Part shown: positions 35,231 through 44,050 of the stretch, piece by piece | How positions within the stretch are numbered: the stretch's first letter is position 1 | How the letters are laid out: each line of letters begins with the position of its first letter | From: Cyclobacteriaceae bacterium | GTDB taxonomy: Bacteria > Bacteroidota > Bacteroidia > Cytophagales > Cyclobacteriaceae | Length of the DNA: 64,000 nucleotides | Direction of reading: 5' to 3' | Assembly (NCBI GenBank): GCA_019694875.1 | Contig: JAIBBC010000003.1 | Span: forward strand, 186,001 to 250,000 | Program-made: the position numbers and the translations under genes | Notes under the pieces: generated by a model | Database searches by the model: none | What the model saw: the letters and a program-made list of their open reading frames with translations, nothing else | Told to the model about the DNA's origin: nothing

Positions 35231-36403
35231 ATGAAGCGGGTACTGGTTTTTCTGGCGTTACTGGCACTGCTCTCAACCTGCCGCGAAAGGTTTGAGGCGG
35301 AACAGGTATACAAACCCGGAAATATCCTGGTGGTGGAAGGCTTCATTAATGTTGGCCCCGGAATTACCCGCATCAAACTCTCGAGGGTTACTCCGCTCGA
35401 TGGCGTCATTCAGCAAAATCCGGAGCCGGATGGGATTGTAGTTATTGAAGATGATGCCAGCACATCGTACACGCTGCACCATGTGGGAAACGGTGTGTAT
35501 GAATCGGATGAATTGAACCTTGGCACCGACCATGAATACCGGCTCAGGGTTGAAGCAAACGACCAACTATTCGTATCGGATTTTACAGAACCCATTATCA
35601 GTCCGAGGATTGACAGTGTATCGTGGACACGTTCCGCTGATGACTACATTACTATTGCCGTGAGTACGCACGATCCTTTGAACGAGACGTTCTATTATAA
35701 ATGGGAGTACGAAGAAATCTGGGAAAACCGCACCGCCTTCCGGAGCAGCTGGGCTTATGAAAACGGCATACCGCGTGCACGTGCTTCCGATGAAATCAAG
35801 GCGATGACTATATGCTGGCCACGCAGGTATAATAAAGACTTGCTGATGGCTACCTCGGCTGCATTTGTTACCGATGCGATCAGTGCGTTTCCGTTAAGCA
35901 AGTTCCACATTACTGACGTAAGGCTGGGCTGGCGCTACAGCATGATGGTTACGCAGCGTGCGCTTAGCGCGGATGAGTACGAATTCCTGCAGATTATGAA
36001 GCGGAACACAAATGATTTAGGTGGGTTCTTCGATGCCCAGCCTTCGCAATTGCTGGGAAACATTGCGTGCACAACATCGAATGAACCGGTTGTTGGCTAC
36101 ATCGGGGCGTACACCAGCCAGCAGAAGCAACTCATTATTAAACACAACCAGATATCTGACTTTGATTATTCGACACCTTGCTTCTTCGACCCGCTGAACG
36201 GGTATTTAGACGATCCTCAATTGCCATCATACCTGGAGAATGCGATTCCGCTTGACGCGATTTACGGGCCATTTGTTGATGATGCAGCCCCCATCATCGG
36301 GTTTACGCTGGTGCCGAACACCTGCGCGGATTGCCGGATCGTATTTGGCTCCGAACCGAAGCCCGATTTCTGGGTGGCGGAAGACGAAGAAGAAATTGAA
36401 TAA
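35231..36403 (+). CDS. DUF4249 surface lipoprotein, TonB-receptor partner
   Basis: The product has 390 residues. The lipoprotein signal ends at LLALLSTC, and the N-terminal strand GNILVVEGFINVGPGITRIKLSR is the DUF4249 signature. The extracytoplasmic beta-rich body contains cysteines, including a CADCR near the C-terminus. DUF4249 genes regularly follow STN-type TonB receptors in Bacteroidota and are presumed to act like SusD in substrate capture. This is inferred from context. Confidence 0.87.
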   Translation: MKRVLVFLALLALLSTCRERFEAEQVYKPGNILVVEGFINVGPGITRIKLSRVTPLDGVIQQNPEPDGIVVIEDDASTSYTLHHVGNGVYESDELNLGTDHEYRLRVEANDQLFVSDFTEPIISPRIDSVSWTRSADDYITIAVSTHDPLNETFYYKWEYEEIWENRTAFRSSWAYENGIPRARASDEIKAMTICWPRRYNKDLLMATSAAFVTDAISAFPLSKFHITDVRLGWRYSMMVTQRALSADEYEFLQIMKRNTNDLGGFFDAQPSQLLGNIACTTSNEPVVGYIGAYTSQQKQLIIKHNQISDFDYSTPCFFDPLNGYLDDPQLPSYLENAIPLDAIYGPFVDDAAPIIGFTLVPNTCADCRIVFGSEPKPDFWVAEDEEEIE

Positions 36404-36415
36404 CCACACCCTGTT

Positions 36416-37039
36416 ATGAATGTTAAAACACCGGCTGTTGCAGCGTGTCTTTTACTTGTATCCGTGTTTGTTGCGCAGGCGCAGAGCGATACAGTCGCTA
36501 TGAACAGCATTTCTAAATTCCAGAAGGAACTAAATGCTGAATACAGGAACCCGGAAACTTCTCCGCTTGATAAACTCGCGCTGAAGAACTTTACCGGGCA
36601 CTCATTCTTCCCGGTTGATTTAACCTACCGTGTGACAGCAACACTGGAGGTTACGGACCGGGAGCCTTACTTTAAGATGATGACTTCGAATAACCGGCCA
36701 CGAAACTTCCGGCAGTATGGAATTCTGGTGTTCACCTTACAGGGAACCGAATTAAGACTGCCTGTTTACCAGTCGGAGCAGCTTTCAGGAACGGATGAGT
36801 ATGCCGATTACCTCTTCTTCCCGTTCACGGACCTTACCAACGGCAAGTCTTCGTATGATGCCGGGCGATACATCGATCTGCGGATTCCCAAAGAAGGCAA
36901 TACGGTGGTGGTTGATTTCAACCAGGCGTATAATCCGCTGTGTGCGTACAGTAACCGCTACTCCTGCCCCATTGTACCGGAAAAAAATCACATCGCACTG
37001 GAGGTTAAGGCCGGTGTTGCATTCTCCGGGAAGCACTAA
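36416..37039 (+). CDS. DUF1684 domain protein, secreted
   Basis: The product has 207 residues. The signal peptide ends at VAQAQ. The DUF1684 motifs are distinct: FFPVDLTYRVTATLE, DYLFFPFTDLTNGKSSYDAGRYIDL, VDFNQAYNPLCAYS and RYSCPIVPEKNHI. The family has no established biochemical role. It starts 12 bp after the DUF4249 gene, so it is part of the same operon. Confidence 0.9.
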   Translation: MNVKTPAVAACLLLVSVFVAQAQSDTVAMNSISKFQKELNAEYRNPETSPLDKLALKNFTGHSFFPVDLTYRVTATLEVTDREPYFKMMTSNNRPRNFRQYGILVFTLQGTELRLPVYQSEQLSGTDEYADYLFFPFTDLTNGKSSYDAGRYIDLRIPKEGNTVVVDFNQAYNPLCAYSNRYSCPIVPEKNHIALEVKAGVAFSGKH

Positions 37040-37044
37040 TACGG

Positions 37045-37497
37045 ATGGCTGATTTAAAACAAAAGCTTTACGAGGCTTGTGCGCGTCACCTGCATGACCG
37101 CATTACCGAACTGACTGCCTCATTACGCAGCATCCAGGAATCTGCCAATGAAGAAACCAAGAGTTCCTCGGGTGATAAGTATGAGACTGGTCGGGCAATG
37201 GCGCACCTCGAAATAGAAAAGCTGCAAACTCAACTCGCGGAAGCTAACAAGATGATGGCTGACCTGAACCGGATATCAATTAAAGAAAATTCTGCTGCTA
37301 TAAAAGCGGGAAGTTTAGTCTTCACATCGCGTGGAAATTTTTTCATAGCCATACATGCAGGCGAACATACGCTTGACGGCACACATTTCTTTGTTGTTTC
37401 GCCAGCATCGCCTATTGCGCAAAAAATGCTTGGATTAAAAGCCGGTGATGAGTTTACTCTCAATAACCGCGCATTCAGCATCGTTCAAACGCTTTAA
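37045..37497 (+). CDS. GreA/GreB-like transcription-factor-fold protein
   Basis: The product has 150 residues. An N-terminal coiled-coil (IEKLQTQLAEANKMMADL) carries the TKSSSGDKYETGRAMAHLE segment, and a small C-terminal FKBP-like domain ends GLKAGDEFTLNNRAFSI. This matches GreA/GreB-family elongation factors in layout, and members of this group in Bacteroidota are often mis-annotated as 3-oxoacyl-ACP synthase. The acidic tip residues of true GreA are not obvious, so RNA-cleavage stimulation is uncertain. It starts 5 bp after the DUF1684 gene. Confidence 0.78.
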   Translation: MADLKQKLYEACARHLHDRITELTASLRSIQESANEETKSSSGDKYETGRAMAHLEIEKLQTQLAEANKMMADLNRISIKENSAAIKAGSLVFTSRGNFFIAIHAGEHTLDGTHFFVVSPASPIAQKMLGLKAGDEFTLNNRAFSIVQTL

Positions 37498-37659
37498 AAA
37501 ACTGTTTTACAATTCCCCGGCTGCTAATGCTGCTCATCGGTATTAGTGGTTGTTGATTGAGCATTCCCGCATAACGGCCTGTGGTGCATTAAACTTTGCA
37601 CGGCATTTATACTCTAACGACAAACAAAAACATACATGTTCAACCAAATTTTAAAAAAC

Positions 37660-38406
37660 ATGAAAACGTTAAAGATAAGTGCAATCGCTATTCTGGGGTT
37701 ACTGGCTGCTGCCTGTAACGATGATGACGATAACAAGAACACGGCAAAGCTTACTTCGCAGGAACAAGCTGAAATGGTAGCGTCATCGATGGGACAATCG
37801 GGTTTCGCAGGATCGGCTGAACAATCAGCCATGTATGCCGATGATGCAACTGCTTCCGGCCGCCAGCAGGAATGCGGTTATACCAACGAAGGTGACTTTA
37901 ACCTCGGGGGTACGTTCGGTCAGATCAGTTTCAACCTCGACTACAACTATAACGTAGCGTTGAACTGCAATGGCAGCAACGAACCAGAAAGCTTTTCAGC
38001 CGACTTCGATTATGAAGGCAGCTACAATGGCCCGCGTTTCGAGTCTGACTACTCGGGCAGCGGTGACCTGACCATCACTTCTTTGGGATCGGAAGATGAT
38101 CAGTTTACATTGAACGGTTCTTACGATCGTTCCGGAAGCTTCAAAACAAAACTTGACGGTGAAGTTCAGGAAGAAGGCCAGCACAGCCTGGATATTGATG
38201 CTGATGATGTAATGATCAGCAAGGAGAGCCACAAAATCATGAGCGGTTCGGCCGACGTGAGCGCAAGCGGAAGCATTGAAGGAAGAGGAAGCTACTCTTT
38301 TGACGCTGACGTAACCTTTAACAGCAACGGTACAGCCACTATTAAAGTAGCAGGCGATACCTATACACTCACGTTCTCAAGCAACACGGTTGTGAAAGTT
38401 GACTAA
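37660..38406 (+). CDS. Secreted acidic lipoprotein, unknown function
   Basis: From the second ATG the product has 248 residues, beginning with a compact lipoprotein signal that ends in LLAAAC. An alternative start is 8 codons upstream. After a short acidic linker (NDDDDNKN) the mature protein is low in basic residues, rich in Gly, Ser and Asp, and contains repeated beta-strand patterns such as DYEGSYNGPRFESDYSGSGDLTI and SGSADVSASGSIEGRGSYSF. I do not recognise a family. The strand pattern suggests a surface-exposed beta-rich protein. A strong terminator follows. Confidence 0.75.
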   Translation: MKTLKISAIAILGLLAAACNDDDDNKNTAKLTSQEQAEMVASSMGQSGFAGSAEQSAMYADDATASGRQQECGYTNEGDFNLGGTFGQISFNLDYNYNVALNCNGSNEPESFSADFDYEGSYNGPRFESDYSGSGDLTITSLGSEDDQFTLNGSYDRSGSFKTKLDGEVQEEGQHSLDIDADDVMISKESHKIMSGSADVSASGSIEGRGSYSFDADVTFNSNGTATIKVAGDTYTLTFSSNTVVKVD

Positions 38407-38429
38407 TCGTTAACACACGCAACTATCAA

Positions 38430-38458
38430 AAGTCCGGGGAGTTTCTCCGGACTTTTTT
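38430..38458 (+). terminator. Rho-independent terminator of the lipoprotein gene
   Basis: An 8 bp stem (AAGTCCGG at 38430-38437 with CCGGACTT at 38447-38454) has a 9-base loop and a following T-run. It lies 24 bp after the stop at 38406. Its T-run overlaps the stop codon of the convergent permease gene, which begins at 38457. Confidence 0.9.
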
Positions 38459-40862
38459 ATTCGTGTTTCAGCGCATCAACCGGGTTTGTGCGCGCAACGG
38501 AGAGCGACTTGTAGCTTACGGTAATCATTGCGATGAAAACGGTAGCGGCTGACGCCACAATGAACATCAATAACGGAATATCGATCCGGTAAGCGAAGGT
38601 TGAAAGCCAGCGATCCATCGCCAGGTATGCCACCGGACAGGCAATAACAATCGCGGCCAGCAATAACTTACTGTAATCGGAGAATACGAGCATCATAATC
38701 TGCCCGGCAGAACTTCCCAATACTTTACGGATGCCGATTTCTTTCTTGCGCTGTTCGGCATTGAAGGATGCGAGGCCGAATAACCCGAGGCAGGCAACCA
38801 GAATCGCCAATACGGAAAACGTACCCGCCACTTTACCCAGGTTTGATTCGGCTTTGTACAGGTTAGTCAGTTCGTTATCGAGGAAAAAATATTCGAAGGG
38901 CCGGTCGGGCAAGGTTTGTTTCCAGATCTTCTCCAGTGTGGCAATCGATTCGCTTGTGCTTTCCGGGGTTATTTTCACCGCCATATATTTAATGAACAAG
39001 TTGAATGCCCGCGGATTGGTGTTGAGGTGCAATACCAGCGGTGCGATTGCTTCATGCTTGGATGAGAAGTTAAAATCGCGCGTGACGCCAATGATCTGTC
39101 CGCGGAAGCGGCCAAGTGTATACGGTTTACCAACGGCTGTTTCGGCTGTCCAGCCCAGTGACTTCACGAGTTTTTCGTTTACCACGAGTGCGAGGCTGTC
39201 ATCGGTGTGAACCTCGCGCGAATAATCCCTTCCGGCCAGCAATGGGATGTTGAAGGTTTTAAGAAAGTCGTGGCGGACGTTGAGCCGCGAGAACAGTCTT
39301 GAGGCTTCCATGCCATCGAACTGGTAATTTCCGCCCTGGTATTTTGCACCCAGAATTTCTTCGAGGGCTGTTACGGATTCGATGCCTTTATGGGTTAACG
39401 CTTCGTCAACAAACGCCTGATACTTCGGGGCAATCGGTGTCCCGATTACGGGTATCATCACTACATGATCTTTTCCGAAGCCGATGTCATCGTTCTGCAA
39501 AAAGTTAAGCTGACGAATTGCTACCCCGGTACAGATTATCAGCACGATGGAGATCGAAAACTGAACAACCACCAGCACTTTCCGGAAGGATAATCCCCTG
39601 CTCTGCTCGCGTTTTGCTTTTAGCGCTCTCGCGGGATTGAATGATGTGAGTACGATGGCGGGATATATGCCCGACAGGACGCCTACGCTTACGCCAACGA
39701 TGAGTAATGCACTAATGATGACGGGATCGGACAGGTTAAGTGACAGATTTTTGCCTGCGAAGTTGTTGAACCAGAACAGGCTCAGGTAAACGAAGAGTAC
39801 GGCTACAATTACCGCGAGCACACTCATCAGTACGGACTCTAACAGGAACTGTGTGATGAGCTGGTGTTTCTGACTGCCGACTACTTTTCGCATGCCCACT
39901 TCTTTGGCACGGTTAAGTGAACGTGCGGTTGACAGGTTCATGAAGTTGATGCAGGCTATCAGCAATACGAAGATGGCTACCCCAGAGAACAGGTAGATAT
40001 TTGCTTCGCTGCTGTTGGCTTCCATCTCGAACTGCAGGTGTGATTTAAGGTGGATGTCGGTTAGCGCCTGTAGCTTCAGGTGTACATCGTCTTTGATGAA
40101 GGCTGGCAGATGTTTTTGTAAGAATTCCGGAAACTTAGCTTCGAGGTCTGACGGTTGAATGCGTTCATCGAGCACGAGGTACGTCCAGCACGGATTCCAA
40201 TACCAGCCATTCGGGAGTTGACCTCCGAAAAGCGGCCGCAGGGTTGAGAATGACGCGAGGAAATCGGCCTGAAAATGTGTGTTAGCACGCGGATCTTTCA
40301 TTACACCTGTTACCAGCAGGTCGGTTTGGCCCTGGAAGCGCAGCAGTTTGCCCATGGGTTCGGCATCGCCAAAGTATTTGCGGGCCATGCTTTCGCTGAT
40401 GATTACCGAGTTGGGGTTGTTGAGTGCCGTGAGTACGTTGCCTTTTACAAGCGGAAGGCTGAACACTTTGTGATAGGTGGAGTCGACAAAGTAAAAGTTG
40501 CGTTCGTTGAATTGTTTTTCATCGGGCTCGTAAGCGACTGTTAAGTTTGGTGACTGGAAGTCGAAGAACCGCACTACTTCTTTAACCATGCCGGGATACT
40601 CGACCATCAATGCTTCGCCCATGGGGAAAGGGATGCTGGCTGACCGCTCTCCGGAACCATCTTTGGCCTCGAAGAATTCATGAACCCGGTAGGTTTGTTG
40701 GGCCTGCGGATGAAAGCGGTCGTAACTGAGCTCGTCTGACACGTAGAGGAAGATGAGGAGTGAACAGGCAATGCCTGTTGCGAGGCCTACCACGTTGATG
40801 AAGGAGTACAGGCTTTCTTTTGTGAAGTTGCGGTACGCTACGCGGAGGTAATTCTTGAACAT
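38457..40862 (-). CDS. FtsX/MacB-type ABC transporter permease (double-module, ~800 residues)
   Basis: The product has 801 residues and is paralogous to the permease at 7724-10099. It has the N-terminal helix NVVGLATGIACSLLIFLYV, a periplasmic MacB core, a three-helix block containing LNRAKEVGMRKVVGS, a second periplasmic domain, and a final block beginning EQRKKEIGIRKVLGS. The C-terminus is SVARTNPVDALKHE, close to the paralogue's AATTNPVNSLKE. No ABC ATPase or membrane-fusion protein is adjacent, so it may share a genome-encoded ATPase. Confidence 0.9.
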   Translation of the reverse strand: MFKNYLRVAYRNFTKESLYSFINVVGLATGIACSLLIFLYVSDELSYDRFHPQAQQTYRVHEFFEAKDGSGERSASIPFPMGEALMVEYPGMVKEVVRFFDFQSPNLTVAYEPDEKQFNERNFYFVDSTYHKVFSLPLVKGNVLTALNNPNSVIISESMARKYFGDAEPMGKLLRFQGQTDLLVTGVMKDPRANTHFQADFLASFSTLRPLFGGQLPNGWYWNPCWTYLVLDERIQPSDLEAKFPEFLQKHLPAFIKDDVHLKLQALTDIHLKSHLQFEMEANSSEANIYLFSGVAIFVLLIACINFMNLSTARSLNRAKEVGMRKVVGSQKHQLITQFLLESVLMSVLAVIVAVLFVYLSLFWFNNFAGKNLSLNLSDPVIISALLIVGVSVGVLSGIYPAIVLTSFNPARALKAKREQSRGLSFRKVLVVVQFSISIVLIICTGVAIRQLNFLQNDDIGFGKDHVVMIPVIGTPIAPKYQAFVDEALTHKGIESVTALEEILGAKYQGGNYQFDGMEASRLFSRLNVRHDFLKTFNIPLLAGRDYSREVHTDDSLALVVNEKLVKSLGWTAETAVGKPYTLGRFRGQIIGVTRDFNFSSKHEAIAPLVLHLNTNPRAFNLFIKYMAVKITPESTSESIATLEKIWKQTLPDRPFEYFFLDNELTNLYKAESNLGKVAGTFSVLAILVACLGLFGLASFNAEQRKKEIGIRKVLGSSAGQIMMLVFSDYSKLLLAAIVIACPVAYLAMDRWLSTFAYRIDIPLLMFIVASAATVFIAMITVSYKSLSVARTNPVDALKHE

Positions 40863-41027
40863 ATCGGCAGGGTTCGGTTTATAGGGTTTAACTGGCCGGG
40901 TGCTGAAAGGTTTCGCACGGGCGAGGCATATAAAGCCATTGTGACAATTAGCCGGTGGCGCGGGTAAACGGCATTAGGGGTTGACGTGGCTGTCCGGTAG
41001 TGGGAAAATATCCGGTTTCGGCTGCGC

Positions 41028-41263
41028 AAATTTCGAATTACGAATTTCGAATTACGAATTGTGAATTACGCATCGGGAAGTTCAGGCGCGGATGCTGGCA
41101 GGAAGTCACCGGTTTTAGAGTTGTAGTCGCGGGTCGTGAAAATTTCGAATTACGAATTACGAATTGCGAATTACGAATCAGGAAGTTCAGGCGCGGATGC
41201 TGGCCGGAAGTCACCGGTTTTAGCGTTGCAGTCGCGGGATGTGAAAATTTCGAATTACGAATT
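41028..41263. repeat. Two ~105 bp direct repeats plus a partial third copy
   Basis: Copy A is about 41028-41138, copy B about 41139-41243, and a 20 bp partial third copy runs 41244-41263. Each unit begins with AT-rich TTCGAATTACGAATT words, then a conserved GC-rich stretch (GGAAGTTCAGGCGCGGATG, then GTCACCGGTTTTAG, then GTCGCGGG). Copies differ at a handful of sites by eye. The TTCGAATTACGAATT word recurs at 46184-46207. The stretch 40863-41599 has no gene I can support. Confidence 0.8.
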
Positions 41264-41528
41264 CTGCTTCGTACCGGGAGTTTTATACTTCGTATCGGGA
41301 GAATCATACTTCGTATCGCGAGAATCATACTTTGTATCGCGAGATTTATACTTCGTATCGCGAGAATCATACTTTGTATCGCAAGATTCATACTTCGTAT
41401 CGCGAGAATCATACTTCGTATCGCCAGTTTCATACTTCGTATCGCCAGTTTCATACTTCGTATCGCCAGTTTCATACTTTGTATCGCCAGTTTTATACTT
41501 TGTATCACAAGTTTTATAGTTCATGAAG
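41264..41528. repeat. Tandem array of a 21 bp unit (about 12 copies)
   Basis: The 21 bp unit ATACTTCGTATCGCGAGAATC is repeated about 12 times from 41264 to 41515, with a partial thirteenth unit. Variants are TTC/TTT near the start, GGG, CGA, CCA or CAA in the middle, and AATC, TTTC or TTTT at the end. Neighbouring units share variants (three identical copies with CCAGTTTC), which is what unequal expansion gives. Because 21 is a multiple of 3, all frames stay open, so open reading here does not indicate a gene. There are no spacers, so it is not a CRISPR array. Confidence 0.9.
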
Positions 41529-41533
41529 GCCGA

Positions 41534-41574
41534 AAACAAAAACGGGGCGGGTACTTTTTAAAGCGCCCTGCCCC
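41534..41574 (-). terminator. Rho-independent terminator of the coiled-coil protein gene
   Basis: The GC-rich stem GGGGCGGG at 41544-41551 pairs with CCCTGCCCC at 41566-41574 (one bulge). On the minus strand it is followed by a T-rich run. It lies 26 bp past the stop of the gene at 41600-42346. Confidence 0.65.
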
Positions 41575-41599
41575 ATTTCCCGGTGAACACAGATACGTA

Positions 41600-42346
41600 T
41601 TAGTTTCGGAGTAAGAAAGAGAACTTTAACCCGCTTACTTGTTTGTACTGGGGGCTTGTTGCACCGTATACGGACTTCACATACACTTTAACCGCCTGCG
41701 CTGTTACATAGAGTCCGGTAGTTTTATCGTACAACGCCTTATCGCGGGCGATGCGGGCGTTGCTTGCGGCTGTGTTGGCGGCAATCACGGCTGAGTTTTT
41801 CGCTTTCATGTCGGCCAGCAGGGTATTGAGCGCGGCCAGCTTCAGCTCGTTTTCGTTGGGCAGGTATTTAGGCTCGGCCGTGAGGGTTGCGATGAGCTGC
41901 GCGAAGTTATCGATGAGCTTATCGAAGCTTTGCTGCGATACGGATGCCGTTCGTACCGGTTCAGCACCTTCGGCCAGTGCCTTTGCATCGGGCTTGGCAA
42001 TGGCCTTTGCGCGCCTGCCCTGGATTTTGTTGCTAGATGTTTTAACATCGTCAACCGTTTGCGTGGCAGCATCGGTAGCTGCGATAGCGTTTACAACTTT
42101 TGTTGTCAGCGCCTTAAGCGGCTTGAACGTAATCTCGCGTGCGTTGGTGGCATTGTCGTACGCGGTTTTCGCAGTCTTCACAGACTGTACGACTACAGTT
42201 GCTGCACTGAGCTGGTTGATGAGAGCCGCAGTTTTTAGGGCAGCTTTTGTTGGATTGTACGTTGCCCCATACGCAGCACAGAAGCTGATGAGGTCTTCGA
42301 AGTTGGCCAGGTTTTTTGCGTGGCCGGTTTCAATTGGAGATGCCAT
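41600..42346 (-). CDS. Alanine-rich coiled-coil protein, unknown function
   Basis: The product has 248 residues with no signal peptide. It is very rich in Ala, Lys and Thr, with long helical stretches (ALKTAALINQLSAATVVVQSVKTAKTAYDNA and beyond) and a second helical region around 150-215. The C-terminus (AVKVYVKSVYGATSPQYKQVSGLKF) is less repetitive and probably a small folded piece. I recall similar stand-alone hypothetical proteins in Bacteroidota but know no function. A structural or DNA-/envelope-associated role is possible. It has its own terminator and lies beside the repeat array. Confidence 0.7.
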   Translation of the reverse strand: MASPIETGHAKNLANFEDLISFCAAYGATYNPTKAALKTAALINQLSAATVVVQSVKTAKTAYDNATNAREITFKPLKALTTKVVNAIAATDAATQTVDDVKTSSNKIQGRRAKAIAKPDAKALAEGAEPVRTASVSQQSFDKLIDNFAQLIATLTAEPKYLPNENELKLAALNTLLADMKAKNSAVIAANTAASNARIARDKALYDKTTGLYVTAQAVKVYVKSVYGATSPQYKQVSGLKFSFLLRN

Positions 42347-42629
42347 GATGTTATTCTGGTTAAATGGTTTTTATTTCCACTTACGCAGAGAACATGCCGG
42401 GACATTTATGACTGAATTGACGTTAATTTAGCGGTTAGTAACGCAGAAGTTACGAGATGTCGTAAGCGGGGTTGCGGGATTTCGTGAGGAGCTACTTGAC
42501 ACTTGGCACTAGGCATTTGGCAATAGGCAATGCTGATAGCAGAACGTTGATAGTTAATAGTTAATGGGTAGACGTGAGATGGGAGGCTCTTGGCGGGGGG
42601 TACAAACCAATGTCAGGGAGTGCGCATTA

Positions 42630-43094
42630 TTAACGTCTAAATTTTCTATCCCGGCTTACCACAAGATATTCTGTTATTTTGTCTGCGGCCTGGTCCAGGT
42701 TGCTTTTAACTAATGAATTTGGTATTCTGAGTGTCAAGAAACCTTTTTTGTAAGCATAGAGGGTACGGTCCAGGTCACGCATTGCTTGTTGTGAATTCTT
42801 GTTGTGGTGTTCACCATCGACTTCAATATTAACTTTTGCGTCAGGGACGGCTATGTCAATGGTTTTAAAACCATCATGCTTTTCTAGCTCTGCGGGAACC
42901 CCTCGCAACCGAAGAGCAAAATACAAACTTATCGATGCGTCTGTCGCGCTTGTACAGGCAAGTATGCCGCGAAACCAGTCTTGACAAGGTCTGCACAAAG
43001 CGATTCCGAAATTTTGATTTGAATATTGAAACACTCTCTCGTCAATTTTGTCGAAGCAGTTACAGCAGTCTTGCTGTTGGTTGTTGTAACTCAT
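42630..43094 (-). CDS. DUF559-like endonuclease-domain protein with zinc ribbon
   Basis: The product has 154 residues. An N-terminal zinc-ribbon-like element has C10/C11/C13 and C34/C37. The C-terminal part carries the DUF559/Vsr-like restriction-fold pattern: D80 in TIDIAVPDAKVNIEVDG, the E91xD93 pair, then the basic HHNKNSQQAMRDLDRTLYAYKKGF and LRIPN. This is the PD-(D/E)XK-superfamily layout of DUF559 proteins, a group linked to DNA cleavage and often found in mobile or defence contexts. No methyltransferase or helicase is adjacent, so a restriction system is not supported. Confidence 0.72.
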   Translation of the reverse strand: MSYNNQQQDCCNCFDKIDERVFQYSNQNFGIALCRPCQDWFRGILACTSATDASISLYFALRLRGVPAELEKHDGFKTIDIAVPDAKVNIEVDGEHHNKNSQQAMRDLDRTLYAYKKGFLTLRIPNSLVKSNLDQAADKITEYLVVSRDRKFRR

Positions 43095-43293
43095 AAACTA
43101 TCTTCTTTGCGTTGTTACTACCGTTCGTACATGAGGCGTGGCGGGAATAGGAAGCCTTAAAAATGTAGCACAGCGGAATGTTAAAGCCTACCTGCTATAC
43201 TTTGTCCCACGCGATAAGTTTAAATAAGAAACCGAAAGCAATGAGGACACCGAACCAGGCCATTGCGGAAACATTGTGTTAGCTGCCGTTCGC

Positions 43294-43716
43294 CTACTCA
43301 TATATTTCAATCTTTCTCCGTAAACAAACGTCAATAAAGTCCCTCTTATTGAATGTCACCAAATAATCTACCTTAACAGAGATGTCAACAACTATCTGTC
43401 TAATTATTGAATCAACTAAACTTAAATTTCTATTTCTCTGAGCGAAGAAGACTGATTCTTGAAAAGCTATGTCCTTGTAAGGTGAGTCTTCAATCAGTCT
43501 CACATTTGCCTTTTTTATATAGGTTTCAAAGTTGTTTATGACTTCTCTTCGCTTTAAGAATTTAGAGTTAACAGTCTCATAAAGCGTTGGCCAAGGAACT
43601 AAAACATTTTGATTTGTCAATAAGTCAGCGATTACAAATGCCTTTTCGTGATTACTATCACCAGGAGTATAAAATGCGAACCAGAAACCGGTATCTACTA
43701 AAACATTCTTTGCCAT
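43294..43716 (-). CDS. PIN-domain protein (VapC-like ribonuclease toxin)
   Basis: The product has 140 residues and is a complete PIN domain. The acidic active-site residues are D8 in VLVDTGFWFAFY, E47 in LYETV, D102 in LSLVDSIIRQ and D126 in TFNKRDF. PIN toxins cleave RNA, commonly tRNA. Its start is 3 bp after the stop of the 108-residue gene, so the two are translationally coupled. The partner gene is not one of the usual VapB DNA-binding antitoxins. Confidence 0.85.
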   Translation of the reverse strand: MAKNVLVDTGFWFAFYTPGDSNHEKAFVIADLLTNQNVLVPWPTLYETVNSKFLKRREVINNFETYIKKANVRLIEDSPYKDIAFQESVFFAQRNRNLSLVDSIIRQIVVDISVKVDYLVTFNKRDFIDVCLRRKIEIYE

Positions 43717-43719
43717 TGT

Positions 43720-44046
43720 CTAAGAGTCTTCTTCTGCTGAATCTTCCCTTGGAGCATAACCGGACCAGGGAGGTGTCCTTCTTGCACCAAAAAGGAATCT
43801 TCCTTTAGACTTATTTTCTTTTTCGTCTCTCCATAATAAGTATATTCTATCCGTTGAATTAAGTTGAACATGCTTTTGTATATCACTTTTTATCTCTTGG
43901 ATAAACTTGTCTGACGCGTTAAATGTAAAAACGGCTACGCTGTCACCACACTCCTTTGCTTTATGAGAGTCTAGCCAAGTGTACATTCCATTATAGTCAC
44001 CTTTTATTCCGAGGTCAAACGATAGCCAAAATGTTTTGTTTTTCAT
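43720..44046 (-). CDS. 108-residue PIN-partner protein, possible antitoxin
   Basis: I recognise no Pfam family with certainty. The N-terminus (TFWLSFDLGIKGDYNGMYTWLDSHKAKECGDSVAVFTFN) reads as strand-helix-strand with a conserved-looking ECGDS turn, reminiscent of the small Cas2/VapD-like ferredoxin folds, though that is only a resemblance. The second half (IYLLWRDEKENKSKGRFLFGARRTPPWSGYAP) is basic with a proline/glycine tail. It is encoded immediately upstream of the PIN gene, the position an antitoxin usually takes. There is no visible DNA-binding domain. Confidence 0.55.
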   Translation of the reverse strand: MKNKTFWLSFDLGIKGDYNGMYTWLDSHKAKECGDSVAVFTFNASDKFIQEIKSDIQKHVQLNSTDRIYLLWRDEKENKSKGRFLFGARRTPPWSGYAPREDSAEEDS

Positions 44047-44050
44047 TGCC

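Noticed and set aside
41264-41528. CRISPR array
   Set aside because: The 21 bp units are contiguous, with no unique spacers and no cas genes.
41000-41614. Long open frames on both strands across the repeat block at 41.0-41.6 kb, as candidate genes
   Set aside because: They translate the direct repeats and the 21 bp tandem units (multiples of 3), giving low-complexity peptides in every frame; no start context, no conserved protein pattern.
42630-43094. Restriction-modification system
   Set aside because: Only a DUF559-like endonuclease domain is present; no methyltransferase, specificity subunit or helicase nearby.
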